Assembly (NCBI GenBank): GCA_964351855.1
Contig: CAYGQD010000003.1
Span: 1-64,000 of the forward strand
Direction of reading: 5' to 3'
Length of the DNA: 64,000 nt
DNA from: JBCDHN01 sp964351855
GTDB lineage: Bacteria > Verrucomicrobiota > Verrucomicrobiia > Verrucomicrobiales > DEV007
Below, piece by piece: positions 26,187 through 35,174 of the stretch. Below the pieces are notes generated by a model. The model was not told the DNA's origin. It did no database searches and saw only the letters and a list, made by a program, of their open reading frames with translations. How positions within the stretch are numbered: the stretch's first letter is position 1; every line of letters begins with the position of its first letter. The translations under genes were made by a program, and so were the position numbers.

Positions 26187-26999
26187 TCAGGCAGCGATAG
26201 AATCCAACATCGCGAACATGGTGTCACCACCAATGCGTTGCAAATTCGCCTTCAAATAAGCGATTTCCTCCTCCGTCACCTCGCTCAACGCCCGCTCCCG
26301 CGCCTTGCTGACATCGTAAGGCCGCTTGAAAAGCCAGACGAAACTGATGCCGAACATGTGGTGCTTACACCAGCGCCGCGAGGTGTATTTCTCGTCGAAC
26401 TCGAGGCCGAGGTAGTCGCAAAGTTCTCGGAAAACCTGACTCGGTTCCTCGGAAAGACGCTCCTGGCTCACGCGAAGAATGGGAAACCGGGTTTCCGCTT
26501 CCTTCAACGAGGCTTGGCATCGGTTGAAATAGTCGGCGAACCGTTTCACCTGAAATCCGCGACGCTTGTAGCTGTGAAACATGAGCAAGGCGTCTTTTTC
26601 GAGAACGAGACAAGGCGTGCCCGGCACCTTCTCCAGAAACTTCGGCAACTCCTGGAGATAACGCGGCGACTTATCCACGATCCGATCTTCGCCTTTGAGA
26701 AACAGCGGGCAATGCTCGATGATTTTCGCATAGGCACCGTCCCAGTTTTCCGCCGCGGCGACTTCCGCAAACTGCTCCGCCGTCAGTCCCCAATGGCCTT
26801 CGTCGATCGGCGTGGTGAACCAGTCACTCCAGGGAGCCAACTTCGGAATCTCCTCCGGTGATTCGCCCAGAAGAATCCCGCATTCGAAGGCTGCGTTCAC
26901 CGTCGGATGCGCGGTGATCAGCTTCGACAAAAACGTGGTCCCGGAATGCTCCATCCCGGTCACCACACAGAGCAAGGGGCTTTCGCGGCGCTCGCTCAC
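26187..26999 (-). CDS. Sulfotransferase family protein
   Basis: 270 residues. The N-terminal VTGMEHSGTTFLSKL is the 5'-phosphosulfate loop that binds PAPS, and ILRVSQERLSEEP is in the position of the 3'-phosphate-binding region, followed by the typical LCDYLGLEFDEKY. It would transfer sulfate from PAPS to a carbohydrate or other acceptor. Its ATG overlaps the stop of rfbB by 4 bp, so a role in a deoxysugar-containing glycan is a fair inference. Confidence 0.82.
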   Translation of the reverse strand: MSERRESPLLCVVTGMEHSGTTFLSKLITAHPTVNAAFECGILLGESPEEIPKLAPWSDWFTTPIDEGHWGLTAEQFAEVAAAENWDGAYAKIIEHCPLFLKGEDRIVDKSPRYLQELPKFLEKVPGTPCLVLEKDALLMFHSYKRRGFQVKRFADYFNRCQASLKEAETRFPILRVSQERLSEEPSQVFRELCDYLGLEFDEKYTSRRWCKHHMFGISFVWLFKRPYDVSKARERALSEVTEEEIAYLKANLQRIGGDTMFAMLDSIAA

Positions 27000-28060
27000 G
27001 CCTTTTGCCCAAGCCGCTGACCGGAGTAGGTTCCGTCTTCGATCGCCTTAACCCAGGGCTGGTTGTCCAGATACCACTGGACCGTCTTCCGGATACCAGT
27101 TTCGAAGCTTTCCCGAGGGGCCCAGCCCAGTTCGTTCTCGATCTTTTCGCAGTTGATCGCATAGCGCTTGTCGTGGCCGGGGCGATCCGTCACATAGGTG
27201 ATCATGTCGTCGGGCGAATCCGTCTTCAATTCCGGTTTCAGCTCTTGGATGATCGAAATCAGGGCGCGAACGACTTCGATGTTTTTCATCTCATTCTTCC
27301 CGCCGATGTTGTAGGTCTCGCCCGCTTCGCCTTTAACGAGGGCCAGGGCCAAACCGCGCGCGTGGTCTTCCACATAAAGCCAGTCTCGGACGTTGGACCC
27401 GTCTCCATAAACCGGAAGCTTCTCGCCCTTGAGCAGCTTTCCGATCATCAGCGGAATCAGTTTTTCCGGGAACTGGAACGGCCCGTAGTTGTTCGAGCAA
27501 TTTGTGGTCAACACGGGAAACTTGAAGGTGTGAAAGTAGGCCCGCGCCAAGTGATCGCTTCCCGCTTTCGAGGCGGAATAGGGGCTGTTCGGCTGGTAGG
27601 GCGTGGTTTCCTCAAACGCGGGATCGTCCGATTCCAGGGAACCGTAAACTTCGTCCGTGGAAACGTGGAGGAAGCGAAATCCTTCTTTCCCGGCGGCAAA
27701 TTCCTTGGCGGCGTGGAGCAGCTGAAACGTCCCCACGAAGTTGGTCATGATGAATTCTTCCGGCGCGTCGATCGAACGATCAACATGGGATTCCGCCGCG
27801 AGGTGCATCACGTGATCGATGTCATGCTCCTGAAGCGCCCCGGCAAAGGAAGACCGGTCACAAATGTCTCCCTGAACGAAGGCGTATCGCGGATCCGTAT
27901 CGACTCCGACCAAGTTCTGCAGATTTCCCGCGTAAGTCAGCTTGTCGAAATTGACGACCTTTTCAATGGTGACGCCGAGTTCAGCCTCCGCTGATTTGAG
28001 AAGATAGTGGATCAGATTTGAGCCGATAAATCCGGCCCCGCCAGTTACAAGAATTCGCAT
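26996..28060 (-). CDS. rfbB: dTDP-glucose 4,6-dehydratase
   Basis: 354 residues from ATG 28060 (MRILVTGGAGFIGSN), which places the Rossmann motif GGAGFIG at the start as in the family; the longer frame to 28198 is rejected. Other signatures: HLAAESHVDRSID, the STDEVYG block, the catalytic YSASKAGSDHL (Tyr-x3-Lys) and NNYGPFQFPEKLIP. It converts dTDP-glucose to dTDP-4-keto-6-deoxyglucose for rhamnose and other deoxysugars. No rfbA, rfbC or rfbD is in the window. It is divergent from hemC with about 155 bp between. Confidence 0.95.
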   Translation of the reverse strand: MRILVTGGAGFIGSNLIHYLLKSAEAELGVTIEKVVNFDKLTYAGNLQNLVGVDTDPRYAFVQGDICDRSSFAGALQEHDIDHVMHLAAESHVDRSIDAPEEFIMTNFVGTFQLLHAAKEFAAGKEGFRFLHVSTDEVYGSLESDDPAFEETTPYQPNSPYSASKAGSDHLARAYFHTFKFPVLTTNCSNNYGPFQFPEKLIPLMIGKLLKGEKLPVYGDGSNVRDWLYVEDHARGLALALVKGEAGETYNIGGKNEMKNIEVVRALISIIQELKPELKTDSPDDMITYVTDRPGHDKRYAINCEKIENELGWAPRESFETGIRKTVQWYLDNQPWVKAIEDGTYSGQRLGQKA

Positions 28061-28215
28061 TGTACAGAATTTCCAGGTTGAATTGAGATTCGCGGCCAAG
28101 CTAGCAACCGGAATGCGCGGGGCAAGCTCGTTCTTTGAGGGATTCTGCCGTTGCGAGAACCCGAAGTGGCTGAGCACTTGCAACTTGGGCGTTGCCATCG
28201 AAAGATGCCGCTCTC

Positions 28216-29160
28216 ATGGCATCCCCACCCTTCATTCTCGGAACCCGCGGCAGCGATTTGGCCCTGGCTCAGGCCGACATGACGACTCGGGCCCTGGAGG
28301 CCGCTGGCCTGGAACGCGGCATTGAGCGGAAGATCATCGCGACGACCGGAGACAAGCGCCAAGACCTTAAGCTTTCCGCCCCCGATCTGGACAAGGCCGT
28401 TTTCACCAAGGAGCTGGAGGACGCGCTCGAAGCGGGAATCATCCATGCGGCGGTCCATAGTTTGAAGGATGTCCCCACGGTCTTGGAACCTCAGTTCGCC
28501 CTCGCCGCAGTCCTTCCCCGGGCCCCGATTGAAGACGTCTTGATCACGAAATCGACCGAACACGCTGGCAGCGGGCTCGATTCTCTGCCCGAAGGAGCCA
28601 CCGTCGCCACCAGCAGCGTCCGCCGCCATCATCAACTTCAACATCGTCGCCCCGACCTGAATCTGATCGAAATTCGCGGCAACGTCCCGACCCGCTTGCG
28701 CAAAGTCGCGACCCTTCCGGAAATGGACGCGACCATTCTCGCCCGAGCCGGACTGTTGCGCCTCGGGTTCGATCTATCCGGCTCCAGCCTCGCCTTTGAA
28801 ACGCACGAGCTCGGTTTCGCCGTCCTGCCCCCCTCCACGATGATTCCGGCCTCCGGTCAAGGTGCCGTCGCCATCGAAATTCGGTCCGACGATACGGAAA
28901 CACGCCACGTCCTCGAAGCCATCAATCACCAGCCCACCTGGCTGCGAATCCAGGTGGAACGCGCCTTCCTCCACGCCCTCGGAGCCGGCTGCCAAACCCC
29001 CGTCGGGATTCACACGGAGTTGTTGAAGGGCGGAGAACTTATGGCCAAAGCGATCGTCTTTCGAGATTCCAGCTCGCAACCACTCACCGCAGAGCTGACG
29101 GCCTCCGTGGACTCTCCAGAGAGCTTTGCGTCCAGCCTTATCGATCTTCTGAAAGGATAA
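28216..29160 (+). CDS. hemC: Hydroxymethylbilane synthase (porphobilinogen deaminase)
   Basis: 314 residues from ATG 28216 (MASPPFILGTRGSDLAL); an in-frame TTG at 28192 is less likely. Family motifs: GTRGSDLALAQ, the catalytic Asp region VHSLKDVP, TSSVRRHHQLQ, RGNVPTRL, and the cofactor-binding cysteine in LGAGCQTPVG. It condenses four porphobilinogens into hydroxymethylbilane in tetrapyrrole synthesis. The next step (hemD) is encoded at 30090, beyond a GNAT gene on the other strand. Confidence 0.96.
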   Translation: MASPPFILGTRGSDLALAQADMTTRALEAAGLERGIERKIIATTGDKRQDLKLSAPDLDKAVFTKELEDALEAGIIHAAVHSLKDVPTVLEPQFALAAVLPRAPIEDVLITKSTEHAGSGLDSLPEGATVATSSVRRHHQLQHRRPDLNLIEIRGNVPTRLRKVATLPEMDATILARAGLLRLGFDLSGSSLAFETHELGFAVLPPSTMIPASGQGAVAIEIRSDDTETRHVLEAINHQPTWLRIQVERAFLHALGAGCQTPVGIHTELLKGGELMAKAIVFRDSSSQPLTAELTASVDSPESFASSLIDLLKG

Positions 29161-29167
29161 AGGACAG

Positions 29168-29309
29168 CGCTATAATTACTTCGGCAGTTTGCTTGTCTTT
29201 CCGGCCAGCGCCAGCGTTGGGATTCAGCTCATGTAGTTCGCTACACTCCGCTCAATCCAGTCTTGGCGCAGGTCGGAAATCCTGCGCAACTTTGCCGAAG
29301 TAATTATAG
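29168..29309. repeat. 142-bp palindromic element with 19-bp perfect arms
   Basis: CGCTATAATTACTTCGGCA at 29168-29186 is perfectly inverted at 29291-29309. The interior is also partly palindromic (for example GGCGC and GGTCGGAAA pairings, and a central TGTAGTTCGCTACA hairpin). It lies between the convergent hemC and GNAT genes, so it may act as a bidirectional terminator as well as being a MITE-like element. It is not clearly related to the CTAG-ended elements. Confidence 0.75.
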
Positions 29310-29326
29310 CGTTGCCCCTAAGCCTC

Positions 29327-29908
29327 CTAATCTCCCGCGCCCAAATACTCGAACGATGCGACCAGATTCATGCCCATCAAGACATAGTCGTGGGAGCGGC
29401 CTTTCATGTCTTGGACGTAGTGTGGGAGCCGAAGGAGTTCCTGAAATCCCACCATCCCGAGCGACTCGATCGCGATCACGCGCTCGCCGTTCAGTTCGGA
29501 TTCGAGCTTGGTGAGGCCGCAATGCTTGGCCAGCTCAATCACCTCCGCGAGCAACAAATCTATCAAGCCGAGACCTCGGAAATCCGGATGCGTCAGAAAC
29601 GTCACGCCGCCAACATGCCGCTTCCACCCTCCACGCGGCTGATGCAAATAGGCCATCGCTGTCAATTTCCCGTCAATGAAGGCGAGCAGTGGCAAATGTT
29701 CGCCACCTTCGGGATCGGACATCCACTCCTGAAATAAGGAGCCGTCTCGGATCTGGTTTCGGAGAAACAGCTGTTCCTGATCGGGAATGACGGTGTGAAA
29801 ATCGCGGAACGCGCCTTCGTCTCCGGCTTCCATGGGCCGGATCGAGATCGGAGTTTCATCGCTGAGGGTTGTCCGAACGGGGAATTTTTCGAGAGCATCT
29901 TCTAACAT
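29327..29908 (-). CDS. GNAT-family N-acetyltransferase
   Basis: 193 residues. ISIRPMEAGDEGAFRDF is the usual first strand and helix of a GNAT fold. LTHPDFRGLGLIDLLLAEVIELAK holds the acetyl-CoA-binding region; its R-G-L-G-L is a variant of the Q/RxxGxG/A loop. VIAIESLGMVGFQELLRLPHYVQD is the typical C-terminal segment. The acceptor is unknown. It separates hemC from cobA-hemD on the opposite strand. Confidence 0.85.
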   Translation of the reverse strand: MLEDALEKFPVRTTLSDETPISIRPMEAGDEGAFRDFHTVIPDQEQLFLRNQIRDGSLFQEWMSDPEGGEHLPLLAFIDGKLTAMAYLHQPRGGWKRHVGGVTFLTHPDFRGLGLIDLLLAEVIELAKHCGLTKLESELNGERVIAIESLGMVGFQELLRLPHYVQDMKGRSHDYVLMGMNLVASFEYLGAGD

Positions 29909-30089
29909 CCCACGGTTGGCAGCAGTTCACGTGCCAACCAGAGCGCGATGAGCGGGCGATGTCGTCCGATCAAACGCTTGTCAATTCGCCGCTCGTAGGT
30001 TCCATTCTCCCTCCCTCGAGCGCTTCGTCGACGGCGTCGAATCCCCCGTCCGCAACCTCGAGCGCCCTAGCAACGAATTACCCAATATC

Positions 30090-31595
30090 ATGCCCAGCGG
30101 AACAGTTTACCTCGTCGGCGCCGGTCCCGGCGATCCCGGCCTCATCACCGTCAAAGGACGCCAATGCATCGAGCGGGCCGACGTCGTGGTCTACGACTAC
30201 CTCTCGAACAGCGAGCTCCTGGCTTGGGCCCAACCTGATGCGGAGCTGATCTACGCTGGCAAGAAATCGAAGCACCATACCATTAGCCAAAAAGGCATCA
30301 ATGCCCTCCTCGTGGAGAAAGCTCAAGCCGGAAAAACGGTCTGCCGCTTGAAAGGTGGTGATCCCATGATCTTCGGCCGGGGCGGCGAAGAAGCGCAGGA
30401 GCTACGCGAAGCTGGCATCGCCTTCGAAATCGTTCCCGGCATCAGTTCGTCCATCGCCGGCCCGATCTATGCGGGGATTCCCGTGACCCATCGCGATCAC
30501 TGTAGCCAACTGACGATTTTCACCGGTCACGAAAATCCGGAGAAGGAAGAATCCTCGCTCGATTTCAAGAAAATCGCCCAGGCGGACGGCACCAAGGTGA
30601 TGCTCATGGGGGTCGAACGGATTCGCGTGATTACGGATTCGCTCGCTCGGGAAGGGTTGGCGACAGAGACCCCGGTTGGGCTCGTCCGCTGGGCCACCAC
30701 TGGCGGTCAGGAAACCCTCATCGGCACCCTGGCGGACATCGCGAATCAAGTCGAGTCCACCGGCTTCAAAGCACCCGCCATCTGCGTCATCGGCAGCGTG
30801 GTGAATTTGCGTAAAGAGCTGAACTGGTTCGAAGAACGCCCACTGTTCGGAAAGCGCGTCGTCGTGACCCGAACCCGGAAGCAAGCCGGCTCTCTTAGCG
30901 CCCAGCTCCGCGACCTCGGAGCCGACGTCATCGAACTCCCCACCATCCGGACCGATCCGCCTCAAGATCTCCTCGCCTTCGGCCAACTGGTCCAGGACTC
31001 GCACGGCTACGACTGGATCATCTTCACCAGCCCCAACGGCGTGGAGCGCTTCTTCGATCTTTTCTACAAAATTTACGATGACGCTCGCGAACTCGGCGGG
31101 GCGAAGATTGCCGCGATCGGTCCCAGCACCGCAGCCAGGATCAAGGAGTATCATTTCGCCGTTGATCTGATGCCGGAAGAAGCCGTCGCGGAATCCTTGG
31201 CGGACAGTTTGGAGAACCTGGGAAGCATCGAGAACCTCCGCATGCTCCTGGTTCGACCGGAAAGCGCGCGAGACGTCATCGCCAGCCGCCTCAACGCCAA
31301 AGGCGCCATCCTCGACGAGGGAATTGCCTACCGAACCGTCGCCGAGACTGAAGATCGCACCGGAGCGATCGATCGCCTCCGCGAAGAAGGAGCCGACATC
31401 ATCACCTTCACCAGCTCCTCCACCGTCGAGCATTTCCTCGAACTCAAGGTGCCGTTACCAAAAGGCATCAAAATCGCCTCCATCGGCCCCGTCACCACCA
31501 AGACGCTCAAAGCCAACGGCCTCAAAGTCGCCGTCGAAGCTGAGCAACACGACATCCCCGGCCTGATCGCAGCGGTGCTGAAGTTGGCCGAATGA
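30090..31595 (+). CDS. cobA-hemD: Uroporphyrinogen-III methyltransferase / uroporphyrinogen-III synthase fusion
   Basis: 501 residues with two enzymes in one chain. Residues 1-245 are a SAM-dependent uroporphyrinogen-III C-methyltransferase: VYLVGAGPGDPGLIT, VCRLKGGDPMIFGRG and VPGISSSIAGPIYAGIPVTHR. Residues about 255-500 are HemD: GKRVVVTRTRKQAG, IIFTSPNGVERFF, IAAIGPSTA and FTSSSTVEHF. The fusion cyclises hydroxymethylbilane to uroporphyrinogen III and can divert it to precorrin-2, toward siroheme or cobalamin. It works directly downstream of HemC. Confidence 0.95.
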   Translation: MPSGTVYLVGAGPGDPGLITVKGRQCIERADVVVYDYLSNSELLAWAQPDAELIYAGKKSKHHTISQKGINALLVEKAQAGKTVCRLKGGDPMIFGRGGEEAQELREAGIAFEIVPGISSSIAGPIYAGIPVTHRDHCSQLTIFTGHENPEKEESSLDFKKIAQADGTKVMLMGVERIRVITDSLAREGLATETPVGLVRWATTGGQETLIGTLADIANQVESTGFKAPAICVIGSVVNLRKELNWFEERPLFGKRVVVTRTRKQAGSLSAQLRDLGADVIELPTIRTDPPQDLLAFGQLVQDSHGYDWIIFTSPNGVERFFDLFYKIYDDARELGGAKIAAIGPSTAARIKEYHFAVDLMPEEAVAESLADSLENLGSIENLRMLLVRPESARDVIASRLNAKGAILDEGIAYRTVAETEDRTGAIDRLREEGADIITFTSSSTVEHFLELKVPLPKGIKIASIGPVTTKTLKANGLKVAVEAEQHDIPGLIAAVLKLAE

Positions 31596-31619
31596 TGGGA
31601 GTTGAACTCGTGAGGTGGT

Positions 31620-33809
31620 TCAATCCGTCTTGAAGGTTAGCCCTTCTACCGGTTTTCCACCCTGAGTCAGCCAACACGAAAACCGCCAGCCCTTCTTGTG
31701 ATCGATCAGCTTGAGAACGAGTTGGTTCTCACCCTCTTTCAACGTCACTTCTTTTCCTTCGACCAATTCGCCATTGAGGACGGCGCGGGCGAGGTCGTCG
31801 CATTTCAGGTTGAGGGTCAACGTTTGTTCTTTGGGAGAGACGATCGTGTTTCGGGCAAATGCGCTACAATCATCGTGCTCGCCCAACTGGACCTGGATGT
31901 CGATTCGATCGGGCTCGAATCCTTTCTCGATCGTTGCCCACCTCGCGTCTTCCGCGAAGGCGGGGGCAAAGGACTCGAGGGTGTCGCTCGATTTGTCGTC
32001 GAAGGGACCGATGATCTGCCAGGTTTTGATGAGGCCTACGATTGGTTTTGCGGCTGGCCTACGGTTCGCGACGGAAAGGGTCATCGGTTCTCGTCCCATC
32101 CAACGGAGGAGGCATTCGAAGAGTCGCTTGTCGGTGAGGTTCGCTTGCGCCAACGCATCCAACGCGGTGTCGGCGGCCTCGGTGTTTCCTAACTTGTCCA
32201 TCGCCCAAGCAGCCATCATTCTCACTTCTTCAGCATCGTCCTGGAGGGCTGCTTCGATGGTCTTGATCGCGGAGGTGGCGTTGTTCTCTAACAGGAACAA
32301 CCCACAGATTCCCCAGTAGCGAATTCCCGCATCCGAATTCGACATCGCTTCTACAAAGGCGGCGAGGTTCTCCGCGTTCCGAGACAGCGCGAGGTCGGAA
32401 AGGTCGAGGTAGCGCTCCAAGGGATAGAGCTCGGGATCGCGAACCATCTCATAGATCGTGATGCCATTGGCCTCGGCACGACGGACGCGCATCGTTTCAG
32501 GAAGAAGGCCGGAGTCGAAGAGTTCGAGCTGCCGCTTCCGAAGCGCGGCCCGCAATTCGGCGATCTTCTCTTTGTGTTCAGCCCCATCGATCAAATTGTG
32601 GACGTTGTCGAAGTCCTCCACCGTATCATAGAATTCTTCGGAGACGCGCGGCTCAAAAAATCGACCCGTAATCGCATCCGTTTTCCCTTCCTGGTGATGC
32701 TGATACCAAGCCCGGGTTGCCTCCATCTTATACATATATTGGAGCTGCTGCCCGTTCGCCGCCCACGGCATATAGTTTTTGAGATAGGCGTAGCGTTCAT
32801 CGCGCATTCCCCGAACCATGTCGAAGGCTTCATCGGCGCGTTCGCGAAAGCTGAGATGGTGCTTCGGTGCCGGCTCCGTATCAGGCCCGAGGAAAATTCG
32901 CCCCTGATACCCTTCCGGAACTTCCGCCCCAGCCAAGCTCAGCCACGTCTTTGGCATATCGACAAAGCTAACGATCCGATCCACCGTCATTCCCGGCGCT
33001 TCTGCGGGCCACCAAGCCTTCCACTTCTCCGGAATCCGGACAATGAGGGGACAATGCGTGCCACTGGAGTAGAGGAAACGCTTGCTGCGAGCAATCACGC
33101 CGCCATGATCGGAGCAATAAACAATGATTGTATCCTCATACAGCCCATCCTTCTTCAGTTCCGCAATCGCCTGACCAACCTTGCGATCCATGTTCTCTAC
33201 CGCGTCAGCGTAGCGAGCATAGGTCATGCGAACTTCGGGCAAATCCGGGTGGTAGGAATGAAGGACCATCTTCGCCGGATCATGCTTCGGCGGAGTCGCA
33301 CTGGGAAAGGCGCGGCTTTCGTGGCTATCGCCGATGTTTTTGATCGTGAAAAACGGCTGGCCAGGATTCCGCTGTTGCCAGGAGCCACCGCCGATCCACG
33401 TATCCTTGTCTTCACGGCTCCCGATGTTGTAATCCGTCTTTCCTCCGTTCCCCACAAAGTAACCTGCCTTTTTCAACTGATCCGGGTAGTAAGGAATCCG
33501 ATCATGAGGAATCGCGTAGCGACTGCGCATCGGTTGGGTGCCGATCGAGATCGCATAATGCCCGGTGATCCAGGTCGAACGCGTCGGCGCACAAACGGCG
33601 GCGTTGTCGAAACAATGCGTGTAGCGAAACCCCTCCGCCGCCAACTGATCGATATTCGGCGTCTCCGCGTTCTTTGAGCCATAGCAACCCACCCAGGAAA
33701 TGCTGTTATCCTCGCTCGTGATCCAGAGAATGTTGGGTCGTTCTTCGGCCCGGGAGGAAAATATGAGGCCGATGATGAGGATGAAAATGGCTGTGGTGAT
33801 TCGTTTCAT
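31620..33809 (-). CDS. Exported sulfatase with HEAT-like repeats
   Basis: 729 residues. The signal peptide is MKRITTAIFILIIGLIFSSRA. Sulfatase motifs: NILWITSEDNS (metal site), AVCAPTRSTWITG, in which C-A-P-T-R is the CxPxR site for formylglycine, and YCSDHGG. Residues about 470-570 look like HEAT repeats (AIRYW-type helices with SAIKTIEAALQDDAEEVRMMAAWAMDKLG), and the last roughly 130 residues form a beta-rich module (KTWQIIGPFDDK). It most resembles heparan N-sulfatase-type enzymes; the target is probably a sulfated polysaccharide. No maturase is visible in the window. Confidence 0.9.
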   Translation of the reverse strand: MKRITTAIFILIIGLIFSSRAEERPNILWITSEDNSISWVGCYGSKNAETPNIDQLAAEGFRYTHCFDNAAVCAPTRSTWITGHYAISIGTQPMRSRYAIPHDRIPYYPDQLKKAGYFVGNGGKTDYNIGSREDKDTWIGGGSWQQRNPGQPFFTIKNIGDSHESRAFPSATPPKHDPAKMVLHSYHPDLPEVRMTYARYADAVENMDRKVGQAIAELKKDGLYEDTIIVYCSDHGGVIARSKRFLYSSGTHCPLIVRIPEKWKAWWPAEAPGMTVDRIVSFVDMPKTWLSLAGAEVPEGYQGRIFLGPDTEPAPKHHLSFRERADEAFDMVRGMRDERYAYLKNYMPWAANGQQLQYMYKMEATRAWYQHHQEGKTDAITGRFFEPRVSEEFYDTVEDFDNVHNLIDGAEHKEKIAELRAALRKRQLELFDSGLLPETMRVRRAEANGITIYEMVRDPELYPLERYLDLSDLALSRNAENLAAFVEAMSNSDAGIRYWGICGLFLLENNATSAIKTIEAALQDDAEEVRMMAAWAMDKLGNTEAADTALDALAQANLTDKRLFECLLRWMGREPMTLSVANRRPAAKPIVGLIKTWQIIGPFDDKSSDTLESFAPAFAEDARWATIEKGFEPDRIDIQVQLGEHDDCSAFARNTIVSPKEQTLTLNLKCDDLARAVLNGELVEGKEVTLKEGENQLVLKLIDHKKGWRFSCWLTQGGKPVEGLTFKTD

Positions 33810-33896
33810 GGTGGGGCTTAGGGGCGTGGAAATTCACGGGCCAAGCAGTAAAAAACACAAGCTTCTTTGCGGTCGGGTGCGCTAGGATGTGAAATT

Positions 33897-35036
33897 TCAG
33901 CTCCGCAGCTGCGCTTTCAACTGCTTCGCGGCCATGGCGTATCCGCCGTTTCCCCCGTCGATGAAGTGGATATGCTTGCCGTCGCCGATGCCTTCGACGA
34001 AGCAAGTCATGAGGGAATCATCGGACTGGTGAAGGCCGTATGTGAGGTCTCCGGCTTGGTGGGCGGCTTCGAGGTAGCGGCGGATTTCTTCGACTTGGTC
34101 GATCGAGCAGTCGATGATCATCCGAAGCATGTCGTCGAACTTTCGGTAGTCGGAATGGGCCCGCATGGACTTGCCATAAACTTCTGGCTGGAAGGCAGGG
34201 ATGGGAACCTTTCGTCGAATGACGAAGACGGCGAGAACGATCTCCAGATAGCGGCGCATCCATGCGAGGGAAGGGCGTCCATGGTAGCGTCGTTCGTCGC
34301 GGCGAATTTCGCGGACGGATTTGTAGGTCATGAGGTTGGGGTTGAGCGGATTCGCCTTTTCAAGCCCGCGTCCCAGCACTTCATCGAGCTTTTTGAGGAC
34401 CGCGGGATAGACGTGCTTTCCCCGATCTCCCTTGGCCAAAACGAGGAGGGAGAGGACACAGCCACACTCATTGGGAATCGCATTCCAGCGACAAGAGAGG
34501 CCTCCTAGATCCACGTCCATCGATTGGATCGAATCGATCTCGTAGGTTTCCGGCTGTTCTTTGACGAGTTTTTCTGCCTGGGAAAGGCCGCCTCCCCGGA
34601 AGACGGCGACGCATTTGCCAGCAAAGAGCTCGAACTTGGCCACTTCGATAGTGAGGGCATCCCCCATGACTTCGGAAACATCCACCATCCCAACCCGGAG
34701 CTGGAGGCCAAAATTGCGGGCGGAAAGATTTTTCAGCGCGGCGAGTTTCTTCGCGACGACTTCCCGGAGATCGCTGGGGATCAGGATCGTGGCACCATCT
34801 CCACCAAAGACATAGGGGAACTCCATCCCTTTGAGCGCGTTTTGCACCACGACGATGGCCGCAGCCCCCACCGTGTTGACGTCTTTGTAAGCGCCCGCCT
34901 CGATCGCAACCGTGGAGCCCTTCACGTCCGTGATGATGACCGACCAACCGGGTGGCACGGTCTGGAAGTGGGCATCCTCGGTCAGTTGGGAAAAATCCGA
35001 GAAGCTTTGGAGGTTCTGAAAGAACGCTTGGCTCAT
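33897..35036 (-). CDS. DUF3095 protein (adenylate-cyclase-like)
   Basis: 379 residues from ATG 35036 (MSQAFFQNL); the open frame continues upstream into the ABC-F gene, which is not credible. SVIITDVKGSTVAIEAG and YVFGGDGATILIP resemble the two metal-Asp strands of class III nucleotide cyclases, as in the DUF3095 family. The C-terminal 200 residues are family specific (YHGRPSLAWMRRYLE and so on). No membrane segment is visible. It may make or sense a nucleotide signal, but activity is not established for the family as far as I know. It is divergent from the ABC-F gene. Confidence 0.78.
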   Translation of the reverse strand: MSQAFFQNLQSFSDFSQLTEDAHFQTVPPGWSVIITDVKGSTVAIEAGAYKDVNTVGAAAIVVVQNALKGMEFPYVFGGDGATILIPSDLREVVAKKLAALKNLSARNFGLQLRVGMVDVSEVMGDALTIEVAKFELFAGKCVAVFRGGGLSQAEKLVKEQPETYEIDSIQSMDVDLGGLSCRWNAIPNECGCVLSLLVLAKGDRGKHVYPAVLKKLDEVLGRGLEKANPLNPNLMTYKSVREIRRDERRYHGRPSLAWMRRYLEIVLAVFVIRRKVPIPAFQPEVYGKSMRAHSDYRKFDDMLRMIIDCSIDQVEEIRRYLEAAHQAGDLTYGLHQSDDSLMTCFVEGIGDGKHIHFIDGGNGGYAMAAKQLKAQLRS

Positions 35037-35174
35037 GGGAGGGGAGTCTTCTTGCTCGTAGACGGGGAGCCTGCAATGCGCAAGGGCAAGTGAAAGTGGA
35101 CAGAATTGCAGCCTTCGTGGAACTCCAGGATTAGCGGGTGAATTTTTGCCAGAGGTGGCTAGGGTGGCTCTCGC

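Noticed and set aside
27005..27994. Plus-strand frame of 329 codons
   Set aside because: Exact antisense of rfbB, whose motifs are unmistakable.
32574..33677. Plus-strand frame of 367 codons
   Set aside because: Antisense of the sulfatase; no signal peptide or domain.
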